Assembly: GCF_005843925.1 (NCBI RefSeq)
Contig: NZ_VCBC01000002.1
Coordinates: 248,001 to 312,000, forward strand
Reading direction: 5' to 3'
Origin: Thalassotalea litorea
GTDB taxonomy: Bacteria; Pseudomonadota; Gammaproteobacteria; Enterobacterales; Alteromonadaceae
Length of the DNA: 64,000 nt
Below, in pieces: positions 46,930 through 56,466 of this stretch; positions within the stretch are counted from its first letter, which is position 1; each line of letters begins with the position of its first letter. Position numbers and translations under genes: made by a program. Under the pieces are notes generated by a model, which saw only the letters and a program-made list of their open reading frames with translations, was not told where the DNA came from and ran no database searches.

Positions 46930-47580
46930 CTAATTAGCCTCATAAATATCAATGGCTTGCTCAAGGTCGTTATAAAAGCTTAGCTGACCTTTCTCAATTA
47001 AAATTGCACTATCACAAAATAATCGAACATCATCGAGCTCATGGCTCACCATGATGACATTAGAGGTTTTACTTTTTCGTAATAACGCTTGCTGGGTTTT
47101 TCTTCGAAACTTTGGATCCCCAACTGATATGGCTTCGTCTATCAGGTAAATATCAAAATCGATAGCGATACAACAGGCAAACGCTAATCGCGAACGCATA
47201 CCTGAAGAATACGTACGAACCGGTAAATCGTACTTTTGTTTTAACTCGGCAAATTGCTTGACCATTTCTTCATAGCGCTCGAGATCATCTACGCCATTGA
47301 CGCGACCAATAAATCGAGTATTTTCCCGGCCGGTCATTTTCGGGTGCACTCCCGTTGCCAATGCAACTGGCCAGGAAATATTATATGAAGTTCGGATCCG
47401 TCCTTCGTTCGGGTATTCGCTGCCAGCCAAAAGCCGAAACAATGTCGATTTACCGGCACCATTTTTTCCGAGGAGCGCAATGTTATGCCCTCCTGGGATG
47501 GTAAAATTGAGGTTATTAAACACATACTGGCGACCCAGTTTCGACGGATAGTATTTACTGACGCTATGTAATTCAATCAT
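46930..47580 (-). CDS. Polysaccharide ABC transporter ATP-binding protein, KpsT-like
   Basis: A 216-aa ATPase with Walker A GKNGAGKST (38-46), the YSSGMRSRLAFA signature typical of capsule exporters, and Walker B FDIYLIDEAISVGD. Its short length without a C-terminal carbohydrate-binding domain matches KpsT/CtrD capsule ATPases, not O-antigen Wzt. Its ATG overlaps kpsM by 4 nt. Confidence 0.92.
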   Translation of the reverse strand: MIELHSVSKYYPSKLGRQYVFNNLNFTIPGGHNIALLGKNGAGKSTLFRLLAGSEYPNEGRIRTSYNISWPVALATGVHPKMTGRENTRFIGRVNGVDDLERYEEMVKQFAELKQKYDLPVRTYSSGMRSRLAFACCIAIDFDIYLIDEAISVGDPKFRRKTQQALLRKSKTSNVIMVSHELDDVRLFCDSAILIEKGQLSFYNDLEQAIDIYEAN

Positions 47581-48362
47581 CGACTAATCACCTGCCGCCA
47601 ACTCAACTGATAAAATATTAATGCGCAAAACATTAGAATAAGTGTTGATAGGTTTACATAGGTTAATGACACACCTTGTGCCTGATATCCGGTGTACGCG
47701 GCTTGGCGGGACAACTCGATACTGTGCAGTAACGGGTTCCAGTTTAAAAATGGCCAGTATTGTTCGGAGATATCCTGGAGACTAAAGAATACTCCGGAAA
47801 TAAAAAACATCGGCCGAGTGATTAAATTACGAATTTTATCCACTTCAACAATAAATTCTTTGGCTAATGCCATAATCAGCCCAAGACTTGTGGCGATCAT
47901 CCACACATTAAAGAGCATCATTAACACGGTTAAAGGATCGTCGAGGCGCATTTCTATGCCCATAAAATATACCGCAATCCATAAAACAAAAATAACCGCG
48001 GCTTTTACCAGAATTTCAAACAGCGCATTTGCCATTACCGCACTTAAAGGCTGAACCTGACGAAATGAAAAGAGCGCTTTATTGCGATGTATCGAATTGG
48101 CTGTTGATGATAGTGTCGACAAAAATAGTTGAATCATGAGCATGCCATACATCATAAACATAAATGTAGGCATGGTATGGGTAAGACCGCCATCCATGCG
48201 ACCGCGTATAAAAGATAGGATAAAAATAAAAGATACCGGTTGAATCACCGCCCAGCTGATACCGACTTTATCGTCAAATTTACTGCGGATCTCACGAATA
48301 AAAATGGCAAAGACGACATCCTGCCAAATCCGATATGCCTGTCTGGATTTAACCTGAGCCAT
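47577..48362 (-). CDS. Polysaccharide ABC transporter permease, KpsM-like
   Basis: A 261-aa ABC-2 permease with about six helices. The N-terminal block VVFAIFIREIRSKFDDKVG is typical of KpsM. A GTG three codons earlier is possible, but AAGG lies 8 nt before the ATG at 48362. It forms the exporter with the KpsT-like ATPase. Its start overlaps the upstream export gene by 14 nt. Confidence 0.91.
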   Translation of the reverse strand: MAQVKSRQAYRIWQDVVFAIFIREIRSKFDDKVGISWAVIQPVSFIFILSFIRGRMDGGLTHTMPTFMFMMYGMLMIQLFLSTLSSTANSIHRNKALFSFRQVQPLSAVMANALFEILVKAAVIFVLWIAVYFMGIEMRLDDPLTVLMMLFNVWMIATSLGLIMALAKEFIVEVDKIRNLITRPMFFISGVFFSLQDISEQYWPFLNWNPLLHSIELSRQAAYTGYQAQGVSLTYVNLSTLILMFCALIFYQLSWRQVISR

Positions 48363-49497
48363 GCTGACCACCTTGCGCTGAGCTTTCGCCTAATTTGCGC
48401 TGCTCTTGACCATGTATTGACCCCTGATTCACATCGTCAGTAAAAAACACTCTATCACCATCGTTGAGCGTCAGCCCTTTAAACTCTTCAATGGAATAGG
48501 TTTGCTCCACTTTTCCGTTTGCATTTTCAGTGATGAGTTTCACTTGAAAGATATATTTCGGGACCGTTAGCAAAGACAAAAGCTCCTGCCCCAAGTAGGG
48601 CTGTTGAATCAATTCATAACTCAACGGAATTTTACTGGGCATTATCGCCGTAACACGCACTTTTGACTGAGGCACGAAGATCACATCAAAATCCTGTAAC
48701 TGCAAATCCGGTAAATTGCCGCTTTGTAAAAATGGGTACAAATCGATATTTGCTACGGTTTTTCCTGCTCGTCGCACTTGTATGCGTCGATAGCTGCCCT
48801 GGCGAATATCTATGCCCTGTGCTTTGCTCAGGTAATACAAAATCCCATCGCCACTGGAACCTAGATATTGTCCCGGAGAATTTACCGCACCACTGACCAA
48901 CAACGGAATTGGCGCAACTTGATGTAAATTGGCATACAGTTCGACCCCCTGATGATAGACCTTGACCAATTTTCGCTGTAGATAATCACTTAAATCCACC
49001 ACGGAAACCCCAGCCACGTTAACAGGCCCTAACTGTTCTAAGAATATCTGTCCACGGGAATCCACTTTATGCTGTTGCTGATATTCAAAGGCGCCCCAGA
49101 TCCAGATACTGATCACATCCCCATTGCGCAATAAATATTGGGGCTGAATGGCGTTATTCGATTCGATTTCTCCACGTTGATGGAACAGCGAGTAACCGAA
49201 CGGTAAAATCATCCCCTTATCCAGATTGCTTAGACTTTCCATTGGTGGTCTAAAACTATTACGACGATAGTTTTCATTAAGGTCTAGTTCCGCAACTAAA
49301 GGGGTCGTTGATTGTGCCTGCACGTTGACAGGTAGCGCACAGAAAATTGACAAAAGGATGACAAGAATGGAAGTTTTGACGTGTATATGCCGCCAGGCTA
49401 AGGTTGAATACAACCCGTCCGGCCAGATTGTTTGAATCCGCCGTAAATCATGATGAGTACAGTGATAGGTGTAACTACAGCTGTCGTCTGCTTCCAT
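48349..49497 (-). CDS. Outer-membrane polysaccharide export protein (KpsD/Wza-like)
   Basis: A 382-aa protein with a polysaccharide export domain (LRNGDVISIWIWGAFEYQQQ, ~123-142) and SLBB-type domains (VSGAVNSPGQYLG). It should form the channel across the periplasm and outer membrane. A hydrophobic signal (TSILVILLSIFCALPVNVQA-QS) is only reached at about residue 42; the preceding 40 residues are Cys/His-rich and unlike a leader, so the true start is probably later, perhaps the TTG at 49413. No lipobox cysteine is evident after the signal. Confidence 0.85.
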   Translation of the reverse strand: MEADDSCSYTYHCTHHDLRRIQTIWPDGLYSTLAWRHIHVKTSILVILLSIFCALPVNVQAQSTTPLVAELDLNENYRRNSFRPPMESLSNLDKGMILPFGYSLFHQRGEIESNNAIQPQYLLRNGDVISIWIWGAFEYQQQHKVDSRGQIFLEQLGPVNVAGVSVVDLSDYLQRKLVKVYHQGVELYANLHQVAPIPLLVSGAVNSPGQYLGSSGDGILYYLSKAQGIDIRQGSYRRIQVRRAGKTVANIDLYPFLQSGNLPDLQLQDFDVIFVPQSKVRVTAIMPSKIPLSYELIQQPYLGQELLSLLTVPKYIFQVKLITENANGKVEQTYSIEEFKGLTLNDGDRVFFTDDVNQGSIHGQEQRKLGESSAQGGQHGSG

Positions 49498-49579
49498 TAA
49501 CCAACTAGAAATTTTCGTTTTATTATTGAGTTAACTTATTATTTTAGTTCATATAATAAAGAGCATGAGATTGTGACGA

Positions 49580-50671
49580 TTATATTTCTTCGTGATACTG
49601 CGGTTCGTTCTGTTTTGAATCCCGTAAAAATTGTTTCAATACGGTAGTATCCGTTAATGCCCAGTGATATACGCCAAATACGGCAATAAATAGGGCAAAC
49701 ATGACACTTTGCGGCACCCCGAAAAACTCACCAACAATACCAACCGCTGACATAGCCACCGCAGCAAGGGTTATCATCAATAACGCTTTCCTTGGACTGT
49801 TGCCAAGACGCATAAGAATATGATGAATATGATCACGGTCAGGCTTAAGAGGAGATAAACCTTGACGAAAACGACGAATGACGATGGATAACATATCCAT
49901 TAACGGTATCGCTGTCAGCCAAAGGGCTGTGGCAGGACTGAAAGCCTGTTCCTCACCCTGCGTGCCGCAAGCGAGCAACCAGACCACACTTAGGCCAATA
50001 AACATACTTCCGGAGTCACCCATAAAGATTTTTGACTGCATGTGCTTGCCAACTTTCAAGTTGAACAGTAAATATGGCAGCAGAGCCGTTGCCATAATCA
50101 GAGCAACGCTCAGGTAGTTGTTTTGATCAGATAATAAAAACAAAATTGCAATCGCGGTAAACGTATTAATACTCAAGGCACCTATCAGGCCATCAATACC
50201 ATCGATCATATTAAACGCATTAATGGCAACGATTATCACAAAATAGGTGAAGGGGATGCCCAACCAACCAATATCAATATTGCCCAGATTAAATAGGTCG
50301 CCAAGCTCACTAAAATAGGCACCTACCCCATAAATCATCAGGCTGGCGATAATCATTTGGCCAACTAACCGGACTCGAACACTTAAATCGTACTTATCAT
50401 CAAGAGCACCAATAAAGACGGTCATGGCAGCGGCGATCAGGTACAGCCGCAGCTCTTGAGTATTCGGTAGCCAGATGATGGCAGCAAACAACACCGCCAC
50501 AAATACGGAAAGGCCACCAATAAGAGGAATGTTACCCTGATGAAGTTTGCGGGCACTGGGACGATCCACGAGCCCAATGTCCTGCGCTAGCGGATTGAGT
50601 ACTTTAATTGCGGCAAATGCAAATACAAATGACGTTAAGACCTGAAAACTCAAGGTCAACCACTCAGGCAT
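49580..50671 (-). CDS. wecA: Undecaprenyl-phosphate N-acetylhexosamine-1-phosphate transferase, WecA-like
   Basis: Starts lipid-linked glycan synthesis by moving GlcNAc-1-P or a related sugar phosphate to undecaprenyl phosphate. The 363-aa integral membrane protein has about 11 helices and the family motifs IGALDDKYDLSVR (DD pair, ~88-100), NAFNMIDGIDGL (~153-164), FMGDSGSMFIG (~216) and DRDHIHHILMRLG (~277). It lies 82 nt upstream of the export gene. Pairing a WecA-type starter with a capsule-type ABC exporter is notable. Confidence 0.92.
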   Translation of the reverse strand: MPEWLTLSFQVLTSFVFAFAAIKVLNPLAQDIGLVDRPSARKLHQGNIPLIGGLSVFVAVLFAAIIWLPNTQELRLYLIAAAMTVFIGALDDKYDLSVRVRLVGQMIIASLMIYGVGAYFSELGDLFNLGNIDIGWLGIPFTYFVIIVAINAFNMIDGIDGLIGALSINTFTAIAILFLLSDQNNYLSVALIMATALLPYLLFNLKVGKHMQSKIFMGDSGSMFIGLSVVWLLACGTQGEEQAFSPATALWLTAIPLMDMLSIVIRRFRQGLSPLKPDRDHIHHILMRLGNSPRKALLMITLAAVAMSAVGIVGEFFGVPQSVMFALFIAVFGVYHWALTDTTVLKQFLRDSKQNEPQYHEEI

Positions 50672-51165
50672 AGTAATCGCTCAATATTGCTCGAAACCTA
50701 ACACCGAATGTTCCAACTTATCAGTTCAGGTTGCGATTATGGGCAAAGATCTGACAGAGTCTAGTTTTCAGCCAAGCTCCGTCTCACCCTAAATTCTGAA
50801 CAAATTTTTTGCATAGTTGGTTTTAGTATATTCGACAATTTTGGATTTAGAAAAGAATTGCGCCGCTTTTTTATTGGGCCACTCTAAACAATGAAACTCA
50901 ACGAGGATGAAAACGCTCACACTCAGTCCAGTAAAAAACACGGATTGTGACGCGGCTCTTTCGAACCCTTAGTGCAAATCGATGAAATTAAATTTTGTCC
51001 GTCGCGACAATTAATTCCCGTAATTTTCTTCCTCTACGTCAAACAGGCTCTATACTATTGGCTAAAATTACGGTGAATAAATGTGCAACTAAGTCCGCAT
51101 AAATCGGAACACCTTGCATTTATTCAGACCGATAGGTATAAACAAATGGCAAAAAAAATAAACTC
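50672..51165. other. Intergenic region upstream of the polysaccharide locus
   Basis: About 490 nt, AT-rich, between the minus-strand wecA-like gene and a repeat element. It should hold the promoter of the polysaccharide locus. I find no ops/JUMPstart element and no open reading frame to call. Confidence 0.4.
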
Positions 51166-51430
51166 ATACCAATTCCATTAAGTTTTTGCACAGCTCAGAG
51201 TTAGGACAGAGGTTCATTTGCAACATAGTTTTCATTGATATAGTCATTCTATATTACTGAATTCTAGGGCCGCAAATGGGCTTCTGATAAACTCCCAAAG
51301 GGCGAGTTTAAAAGGCTTTTATACTGCGTTACTGATTTTGACAATGGAGCGACCATTCTCGGCAATCAACGCCTTGCCTAAAAGCCTTTAAATTCTCACT
51401 GAGTGAGAAAACACAAAGTGGAATTGGTAT
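51166..51430. mobile_element. MITE-like element with 12-bp terminal inverted repeats
   Basis: The ends ATACCAATTCCA (51166-51177) and TGGAATTGGTAT (51419-51430) are perfect inverted repeats bounding 265 bp without an open frame. The right part contains a long imperfect palindrome (about 51309-51392): TAAAAGGCTTTTA, GCGTT, GATT and AATGG pair in order with CCATT, AATC, AACGC and TAAAAGCCTTTA. I recall similar ATACCAATTCCA-ended repeats as frequent in Colwellia-like genomes; copy number here cannot be tested. No clear target duplication flanks it. It ends 24 nt before the transporter ATG. Confidence 0.7.
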
Positions 51431-51454
51431 TAAAAGCAATTTAAGGAAGTTTAA

Positions 51455-52918
51455 ATGTCTAACGTAAAAACGGATACCTTATTAGGTCATCCGAAAGGCT
51501 TGTTCCTGCTGTTCGGTACAGAGATGTGGGAACGAATGAGCTACTACGGCATGCGTGGTATCTTTGTATTATACCTAGTAGCATTTGCCAGTAATTTCGG
51601 CTGGGATATGGCTTACTTTGGTATCGACCCCACCGCCGAAGGTGCAGAAAAACTCTTCAATACTGCCATTCAATCAAAAGCACTTGGGATTCTTGGAATC
51701 TATGCATTTTTTGTTTACGTAACACCAGTCATTGGTGGCTGGATGGCCGACAATGTATGGGGACAGCGTAAGTCAATTATTGTTGGTGGCTTAAGCATGA
51801 TGCTTGGCCAATTTGCATTGGGTACACCGCACGCGCTCATTCCAGGTATGGAAACTACCTTCCTTTGGATTGGTTTAGTATTTCTAATCATCGGTAATGG
51901 TTTTTTCAAACCAAACATATCGACTATGGTTGGCGATCTGTATGAAGAAGGTGACAAACGTCGTGATGCTGCCTTCACTATCTTCTACATGGGTATTAAT
52001 TTAGGTTCAATCCTAGGTTACCTCGTTGTCGGTACCATCGGTGAGAAGATTAACTACCAATACGGTTTCCTTACTGCTGGTGTAGGTATGTTGCTTGGTG
52101 TTTTATTGCAACTTGCACTTTCTAACAAGTATTTAGGAAACGTTGGTGTTGAGCCGTCAGCCAAACAAAGCAAAGGTTCAGCTGCCGCATCTAAAGAGCC
52201 ACTAACCCCAGAAGAGCGAGATCGTGTAAAAGTCATTCTAATTATGAGTTTCTTTACCATCATTTTCTGGCTAGGTTTTGAACAAGCTGCCGGTTCGATG
52301 AACCTGTTCGCCAAATATAAAACGGATTTAGTGTTCTTTGGTTGGGAAATGCCAGCATCATGGTTACAAACCGTGAACCCTATATTTGTGATAATCCTTG
52401 CTCCGATTTTTGCCGCTACCTGGCTTAAAATGGGTGCCGCTGAGCCAAATTCGCCGAAAAAGTTTGGCCTGGGTATGTTCTTCCTGGGACTTGGCTTTAT
52501 CTCTATGGTTATGGCTGCTTTACAAATAGGTGATTCTGATACCGCTAAGGCACATGTAATATGGCTGGTGTTAGCATATTTATTCCATACTATGGGTGAA
52601 TTGTGTTTATCTCCTATTGGCTTATCTATGGTGACTAAACTTGCACCACTAAAATACACATCCTTGTTAATGGGTATGTGGTTTTTCTTCTCAGGTGTCG
52701 GTAACTACCTTGCTGCCTGGGTTGGTCAAATGGTTGGTGAAACAGGACCGCTGCAAGCATTCTCTGGCGTTGCAATTATGGCGTTTATTGCCGGTATCAT
52801 GTTATGGCTTCTTAGCGATAAACTTGTTGACTGGATGCATGGTGCAGAAGACAAAGAACCAAAAACAATGACCGAAAAACTCGAAGAAGAGCTAAAAGTT
52901 ACCGACGATAAAGATTAA
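51455..52918 (+). CDS. Proton-dependent oligopeptide transporter (POT family)
   Basis: A 487-aa inner-membrane di/tripeptide:H+ symporter with 12-14 helices. The proton-coupling ExxER motif is at E23-x-x-E26-R27 (GTEMWERMSYYG), and the PTR2 signature RRDAAFTIFYMGINLGS is at ~168-184. AAGGAAG lies 7 nt before the ATG. A MITE-like element sits just upstream, so its promoter lies inside or beyond that repeat. Confidence 0.94.
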   Translation: MSNVKTDTLLGHPKGLFLLFGTEMWERMSYYGMRGIFVLYLVAFASNFGWDMAYFGIDPTAEGAEKLFNTAIQSKALGILGIYAFFVYVTPVIGGWMADNVWGQRKSIIVGGLSMMLGQFALGTPHALIPGMETTFLWIGLVFLIIGNGFFKPNISTMVGDLYEEGDKRRDAAFTIFYMGINLGSILGYLVVGTIGEKINYQYGFLTAGVGMLLGVLLQLALSNKYLGNVGVEPSAKQSKGSAAASKEPLTPEERDRVKVILIMSFFTIIFWLGFEQAAGSMNLFAKYKTDLVFFGWEMPASWLQTVNPIFVIILAPIFAATWLKMGAAEPNSPKKFGLGMFFLGLGFISMVMAALQIGDSDTAKAHVIWLVLAYLFHTMGELCLSPIGLSMVTKLAPLKYTSLLMGMWFFFSGVGNYLAAWVGQMVGETGPLQAFSGVAIMAFIAGIMLWLLSDKLVDWMHGAEDKEPKTMTEKLEEELKVTDDKD

Positions 52919-52944
52919 TTATCTTTTCCAGGTAAACGCTCGAT

Positions 52945-52973
52945 AAAAAAAGGCAGCTTCGGCTGCCTTTTTT
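52945..52973 (+). terminator. Terminator after the peptide transporter gene
   Basis: AGGCAGC and GCTGCCT form a stem capped by the stable TTCG tetraloop, with A- and T-runs on either side. Confidence 0.93.
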
Positions 52974-53548
52974 GTATTCTGAGTTTGCCAATCATACGAT
53001 ATGTTGCGCACCCGCTGTTATGTTGAGTATGTATAGGAAGATGGTTCTGGTCGCATTACGCGTTGATTATTGGTCATAATTTAGACCTTTGCGATCCAAC
53101 AATCACCTTTGCAACCAAGCCAGAGGCCAAAATAGAGCGAGAAATACAGTCGAATAAGAAACACCGGCGGAACGCGATAACCAGTCTATTGCGACCGGTT
53201 GAACGCAGAGAGAATTATCGCCTGTAAATTTCTCACTTTCTCTTTAGTAGCTAGCCTCATCCCACACTTGACACCGGAGTCTCTGTCACTGGTTTTGATT
53301 CTATCTATTTCAACTTATTCGTATCTAAATGAGTACACGAGTCCCAGTAGGATGAAGGGGTGTCTAGGTGTCTAGGCTCCGAGGCCGAGACGACGTGAGG
53401 AGAAGCTAAAGTTGTCTGGGCTTTAGAGAGTTACAGAAAATCCGAAACACAAAGAAAAATGGCGTAAAGCACGCGAACGATAAAACGCCAAAGGCGATTA
53501 AAACTAAGAAGATTTATGAGCTAAACGCCAAAACCTACGTGCGAAAAC
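52974..53548. other. Gene-free region between the peptide transporter and pgpA
   Basis: About 575 nt with no open frame worth calling, no tRNA and no clear inverted repeat. Its base composition is less AT-rich than other gaps here, so it may be a decayed gene or a remnant of a repeat, but I cannot identify it. Confidence 0.4.
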
Positions 53549-54025
53549 TTAAAAAATTACGTGCATTATTGCCAGGGTCATAAACGCCGCAACAACATCA
53601 TCGAGCATTATCCCAAAGCCACCTCTTACTCTGACGTCGATCCATTTGATAGGCCAAGGTTTAACAATATCGAAAAAACGAAACAGTAAAAAACCCGTCA
53701 GCACCGATTCCCAGCTCACTGAAATTCCCACCATACAAATGAAAAAACCGACAATTTCGTCCCAAACAATGGCGCCGTGGTCGTGAACACCGGCATCTGC
53801 TGCGGCTTTGTCGCATATGTAGATGCCTACGATCGTCATCACTACCGTTAATACGATAAACAACGAAATTGGTAAATAAGATGCCAATAAAAACAATGGC
53901 ACCGCCGCTAAGGTACCAAATGTTCCCGGTGCTTTAGGGATCAGTCCAGACCCAAAACCCACAGCAAGAAAGTGGATTGGGTCTGACAGCTTAAATAACT
54001 TATGGGCGGGGATATCTTTTTTCAT
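53549..54025 (-). CDS. pgpA: Phosphatidylglycerophosphatase A
   Basis: Removes phosphate from phosphatidylglycerophosphate to give phosphatidylglycerol, in the inner membrane. From the ATG at 54025 it is 158 aa; a TTG two codons earlier overlaps thiL. Motifs: KAPGTFGTLAAVPLFLL (~30-46), IVWDEIVGFFI (~86) and MLDDVVAAFMT (~140). The order ribH-nusB-thiL-pgpA is the usual one in gammaproteobacteria. Confidence 0.94.
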   Translation of the reverse strand: MKKDIPAHKLFKLSDPIHFLAVGFGSGLIPKAPGTFGTLAAVPLFLLASYLPISLFIVLTVVMTIVGIYICDKAAADAGVHDHGAIVWDEIVGFFICMVGISVSWESVLTGFLLFRFFDIVKPWPIKWIDVRVRGGFGIMLDDVVAAFMTLAIMHVIF

Positions 54026-54027
54026 AT

Positions 54028-54987
54028 TCAACTAAAGTGCTCGAATCCAGATTCGGCGAAAGACAATCGCGTTTCCCCTCGGGATATAATGATTTCCTGG
54101 GATTTGTTCATTTGTCCGATACAGGAACTTTTGATATTGGCTTGCTTGAGTTCTGTCTCAAGTGCAACCTTGTTTGTATCCGGAACGGTAAATATTAGCT
54201 GATAGTCATCGCCGGCAGTAAGCGCAAGACGCGCCGCCCCTTCTTCACCAAGCTTGTTTAACAATACTGGTGCTATCGGAAGATCATTGACATCGAGGCT
54301 AATGCCCAGAGTCGATGCCTGACAAAGATGGGTTAGATCCGCCAGTAAACCATCAGAAATATCAATCGCAGCTGACGCGTATTCGCGTACAACTTGTCCT
54401 GCTAACACCTGTGGTTTAGGGTAGTTAAGCGCATCCATGGCGTGCTGCATTTCTCGTGGTGACAATGACACTTGCTCGCGAAGTGCCTGCAGTGCCAGTC
54501 CCGCTTCACCAATTTCTCCGGTGACATAAACCCAATCGCCATTGCCAGCACCATTTCGACAAAGTGCTTTTCCTTGTGGAACGGTTCCTTGCGCGGTGAT
54601 GGTGATACTCAATGGGCCACTCGTGGTATCACCACCGATTAATTGCACATTAAAATACTCAGTTAACTCAAAAATACCCGCGGTAAATTCCGCAAGCCAT
54701 TCTCGATCAACCGTTGGCAATGTAACAGCGACACTAATCCAAGCAGGCTCTGCGCCCATTGCCGCAAGATCGCTTAAGTTGACGGCAACGGCCTTATGAC
54801 CGATTGCCCGGGCTGGCGTGTCTGTTGGGAAGTGAACACCACAGACCAGGGTGTCGGTGGTGATTGCAATATATTTACTATCGCTTGCTCGGATCAGCGC
54901 ACAATCGTCGCCAATCCCCATCGCTACGTCTTTACGATTCACAGGTTGAGCCGTAAAGAACTCCTTGATGACTTCAAACTCTTTCAT
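54028..54987 (-). CDS. thiL: Thiamine-monophosphate kinase
   Basis: Phosphorylates thiamine monophosphate to the active diphosphate. The 319-aa protein has the ATP/Mg motif MGIGDDCALIR (~22-32), AVNLSDLAAMGAEPAWISVA (~68-87), LIGGDTTSGPLSITITAQG and AIDISDGLLADL. It ends 2 nt before the pgpA ATG. Confidence 0.95.
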   Translation of the reverse strand: MKEFEVIKEFFTAQPVNRKDVAMGIGDDCALIRASDSKYIAITTDTLVCGVHFPTDTPARAIGHKAVAVNLSDLAAMGAEPAWISVAVTLPTVDREWLAEFTAGIFELTEYFNVQLIGGDTTSGPLSITITAQGTVPQGKALCRNGAGNGDWVYVTGEIGEAGLALQALREQVSLSPREMQHAMDALNYPKPQVLAGQVVREYASAAIDISDGLLADLTHLCQASTLGISLDVNDLPIAPVLLNKLGEEGAARLALTAGDDYQLIFTVPDTNKVALETELKQANIKSSCIGQMNKSQEIIISRGETRLSFAESGFEHFS

Positions 54988-55002
54988 AAATTAAGAGTCG
55001 CC

Positions 55003-55410
55003 TTATGCTCTCAGGGTTTTAACCGCTTTATCTAAAACACCATTGACGAACTTGTGGCTATCATCAGCTGCGAAAGACTTCGCCAGTTCAATGGCTTCGT
55101 TGATCACAACCTTGTATGGAACATCATTTTGGCTCAGCTCATAGACAGCGACCCGCAAGATTGCTTTTTCAACGTGGTCAATATCTTCCAGAGGACGATC
55201 AACATGAGGGCGGATCGCCTCATCAAGCTCCGATACATTGGTTGCGACGCCGCGCAGCAATGCGGAAAAATAATCAATATCAAGACGACGTTTAGCGTTA
55301 TCAGCAAGAAAGTTTGCTTCAATTTCACTGATATCGTTATTGGTCAACTGCCAGGAATATACCGCTTGTACGGCAATTTCTCTGGCTTTACGACGAGGGG
55401 ATGGTTTCAC
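55003..55410 (-). CDS. nusB: Transcription antitermination factor NusB
   Basis: Binds boxA RNA with NusE/S10 for rRNA antitermination. The 135-aa length is standard. The N terminus [20 protein letters not shown] and the C-terminal [26 protein letters not shown] block are typical. It follows ribH after 12 nt and precedes thiL by 15 nt. Confidence 0.95.
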   Translation of the reverse strand: MKPSPRRKAREIAVQAVYSWQLTNNDISEIEANFLADNAKRRLDIDYFSALLRGVATNVSELDEAIRPHVDRPLEDIDHVEKAILRVAVYELSQNDVPYKVVINEAIELAKSFAADDSHKFVNGVLDKAVKTLRA

Positions 55411-55422
55411 TTAAGGTACCGC

Positions 55423-55887
55423 CTATAATTGTTCAAGAACATTGACCATCTCGATCGCGCTTAAAGCTGCTTCAGCACCTTTATTACCCGCTTTGGTGCC
55501 GGCACGCTCAATGGCTTGTTCAATGGTGTCAGTGGTGATTACACCGAAAGCAACAGGTGTGTCGAATTCCATCGCGACCTGGGCAAGTCCTTTGTTACAT
55601 TCACCGGCTACGAAATCAAAGTGAGGCGTACCACCGCGAATTACCGCGCCAATGGCAATAATTGCGTCAAAATCACTTTTTTTAGCTAAACGTTTTGCGG
55701 CAACTGGCAACTCATAAGCGCCTGGTACACGAACCACGGTAATGTCTTCATCGTTTACCTGACCCTGGCGTTTCAATGCATCGACTGCACCTTCAAGTAA
55801 GCTTTCAACGATAAAACTGTTAAAGCGTGAAACTACGATAGCGAACTTTTTACCCTGTGCCGCAAAAGATCCTTCAATAACGTTCAT
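55423..55887 (-). CDS. ribH: 6,7-dimethyl-8-ribityllumazine synthase
   Basis: Penultimate step of riboflavin synthesis. From MNVIEGSF (ATG at 55887, AGG 9 nt upstream) it is 154 aa; a TTG three codons earlier is less likely. Motifs: [10 protein letters not shown] (~16), [16 protein letters not shown] (~53-68), [20 protein letters not shown] (~76-95) with the catalytic His, and [16 protein letters not shown] (~113). First gene of the ribH-nusB-thiL-pgpA group. Confidence 0.95.
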   Translation of the reverse strand: MNVIEGSFAAQGKKFAIVVSRFNSFIVESLLEGAVDALKRQGQVNDEDITVVRVPGAYELPVAAKRLAKKSDFDAIIAIGAVIRGGTPHFDFVAGECNKGLAQVAMEFDTPVAFGVITTDTIEQAIERAGTKAGNKGAEAALSAIEMVNVLEQL

Positions 55888-56086
55888 TCTTATCAACCTG
55901 TCTATAAAAAATTGTCGGCAATTTTAGCAAAAGCTTTATCAATAAGGTATCGATTTGTTTACCTAACTAAAAATATAAATGATGAAAACGGTGATTTTAT
56001 TGGCAGATTTAGTAAACAATCGGTTTATTTGCTAGAATAGCCTTCTTTTTCAACCCTGAAACTTCCCAAAGTCTAGTTCAAACCCT

Positions 56087-56398
56087 ATGAAATTCTATTT
56101 TTCCAGTAATCAAATCGAGGCTTTACAAGCATTTAACCTGCACCAACGCCAGCAAATTATCGACATTGCCGGCAGTAAAATTAAGCCGACTCAGAAATTC
56201 GTGTTAAACCTGATTAAACTGGCGATTTTGATCCCACCTTTTATGATGTTGGCCAAAGTCGATTCATGGCTGTTTATCTTGCCACTGGTGTTTATCATGG
56301 TGGGCTATTTTGTTGTACTCAGACCGTTTTCGCTTTATTTTGCAAATCAATACATTGACAAAGCAATCCGCGATTTTAAACGCCAGCAGGAAGATTAG
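56087..56398 (+). CDS. Small membrane protein, 103 aa (possibly DUF6170)
   Basis: A 103-residue protein with two helices (about 44-58 and 64-82) and soluble ends. It begins MKFYFSSNQIEALQAFNLHQ. I associate it tentatively with DUF6170, a family of small membrane proteins in Alteromonadales. Function unknown. It stands alone, divergent from ribH and convergent with mlaA. Confidence 0.7.
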   Translation: MKFYFSSNQIEALQAFNLHQRQQIIDIAGSKIKPTQKFVLNLIKLAILIPPFMMLAKVDSWLFILPLVFIMVGYFVVLRPFSLYFANQYIDKAIRDFKRQQED

Positions 56399-56411
56399 CG
56401 TATAACCCACG

Positions 56412-56458
56412 GTGCTCTCAGGCATTGCTTTAGTTGGCAATCTTGCACTCGAGAGCAC
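56412..56458. terminator. Hairpin between the small membrane protein gene and mlaA
   Basis: GTGCTCTC (56412-56419) and GAGAGCAC (56451-56458) form an 8-bp stem around a 31-nt loop that itself can fold. It has no strong T-run. It lies between convergent genes, where a bidirectional terminator is expected. Confidence 0.5.
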
Positions 56459-56466
56459 TTAGAGGA

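Noticed and set aside
46930..48362. The ABC transporter as an O-antigen Wzm/Wzt exporter
   Set aside because: The ATPase is 216 aa and lacks the C-terminal carbohydrate-binding domain of Wzt. Neighbouring KpsE- and KpsD-like genes favour a capsule-type exporter, although the WecA-like gene leaves some doubt.
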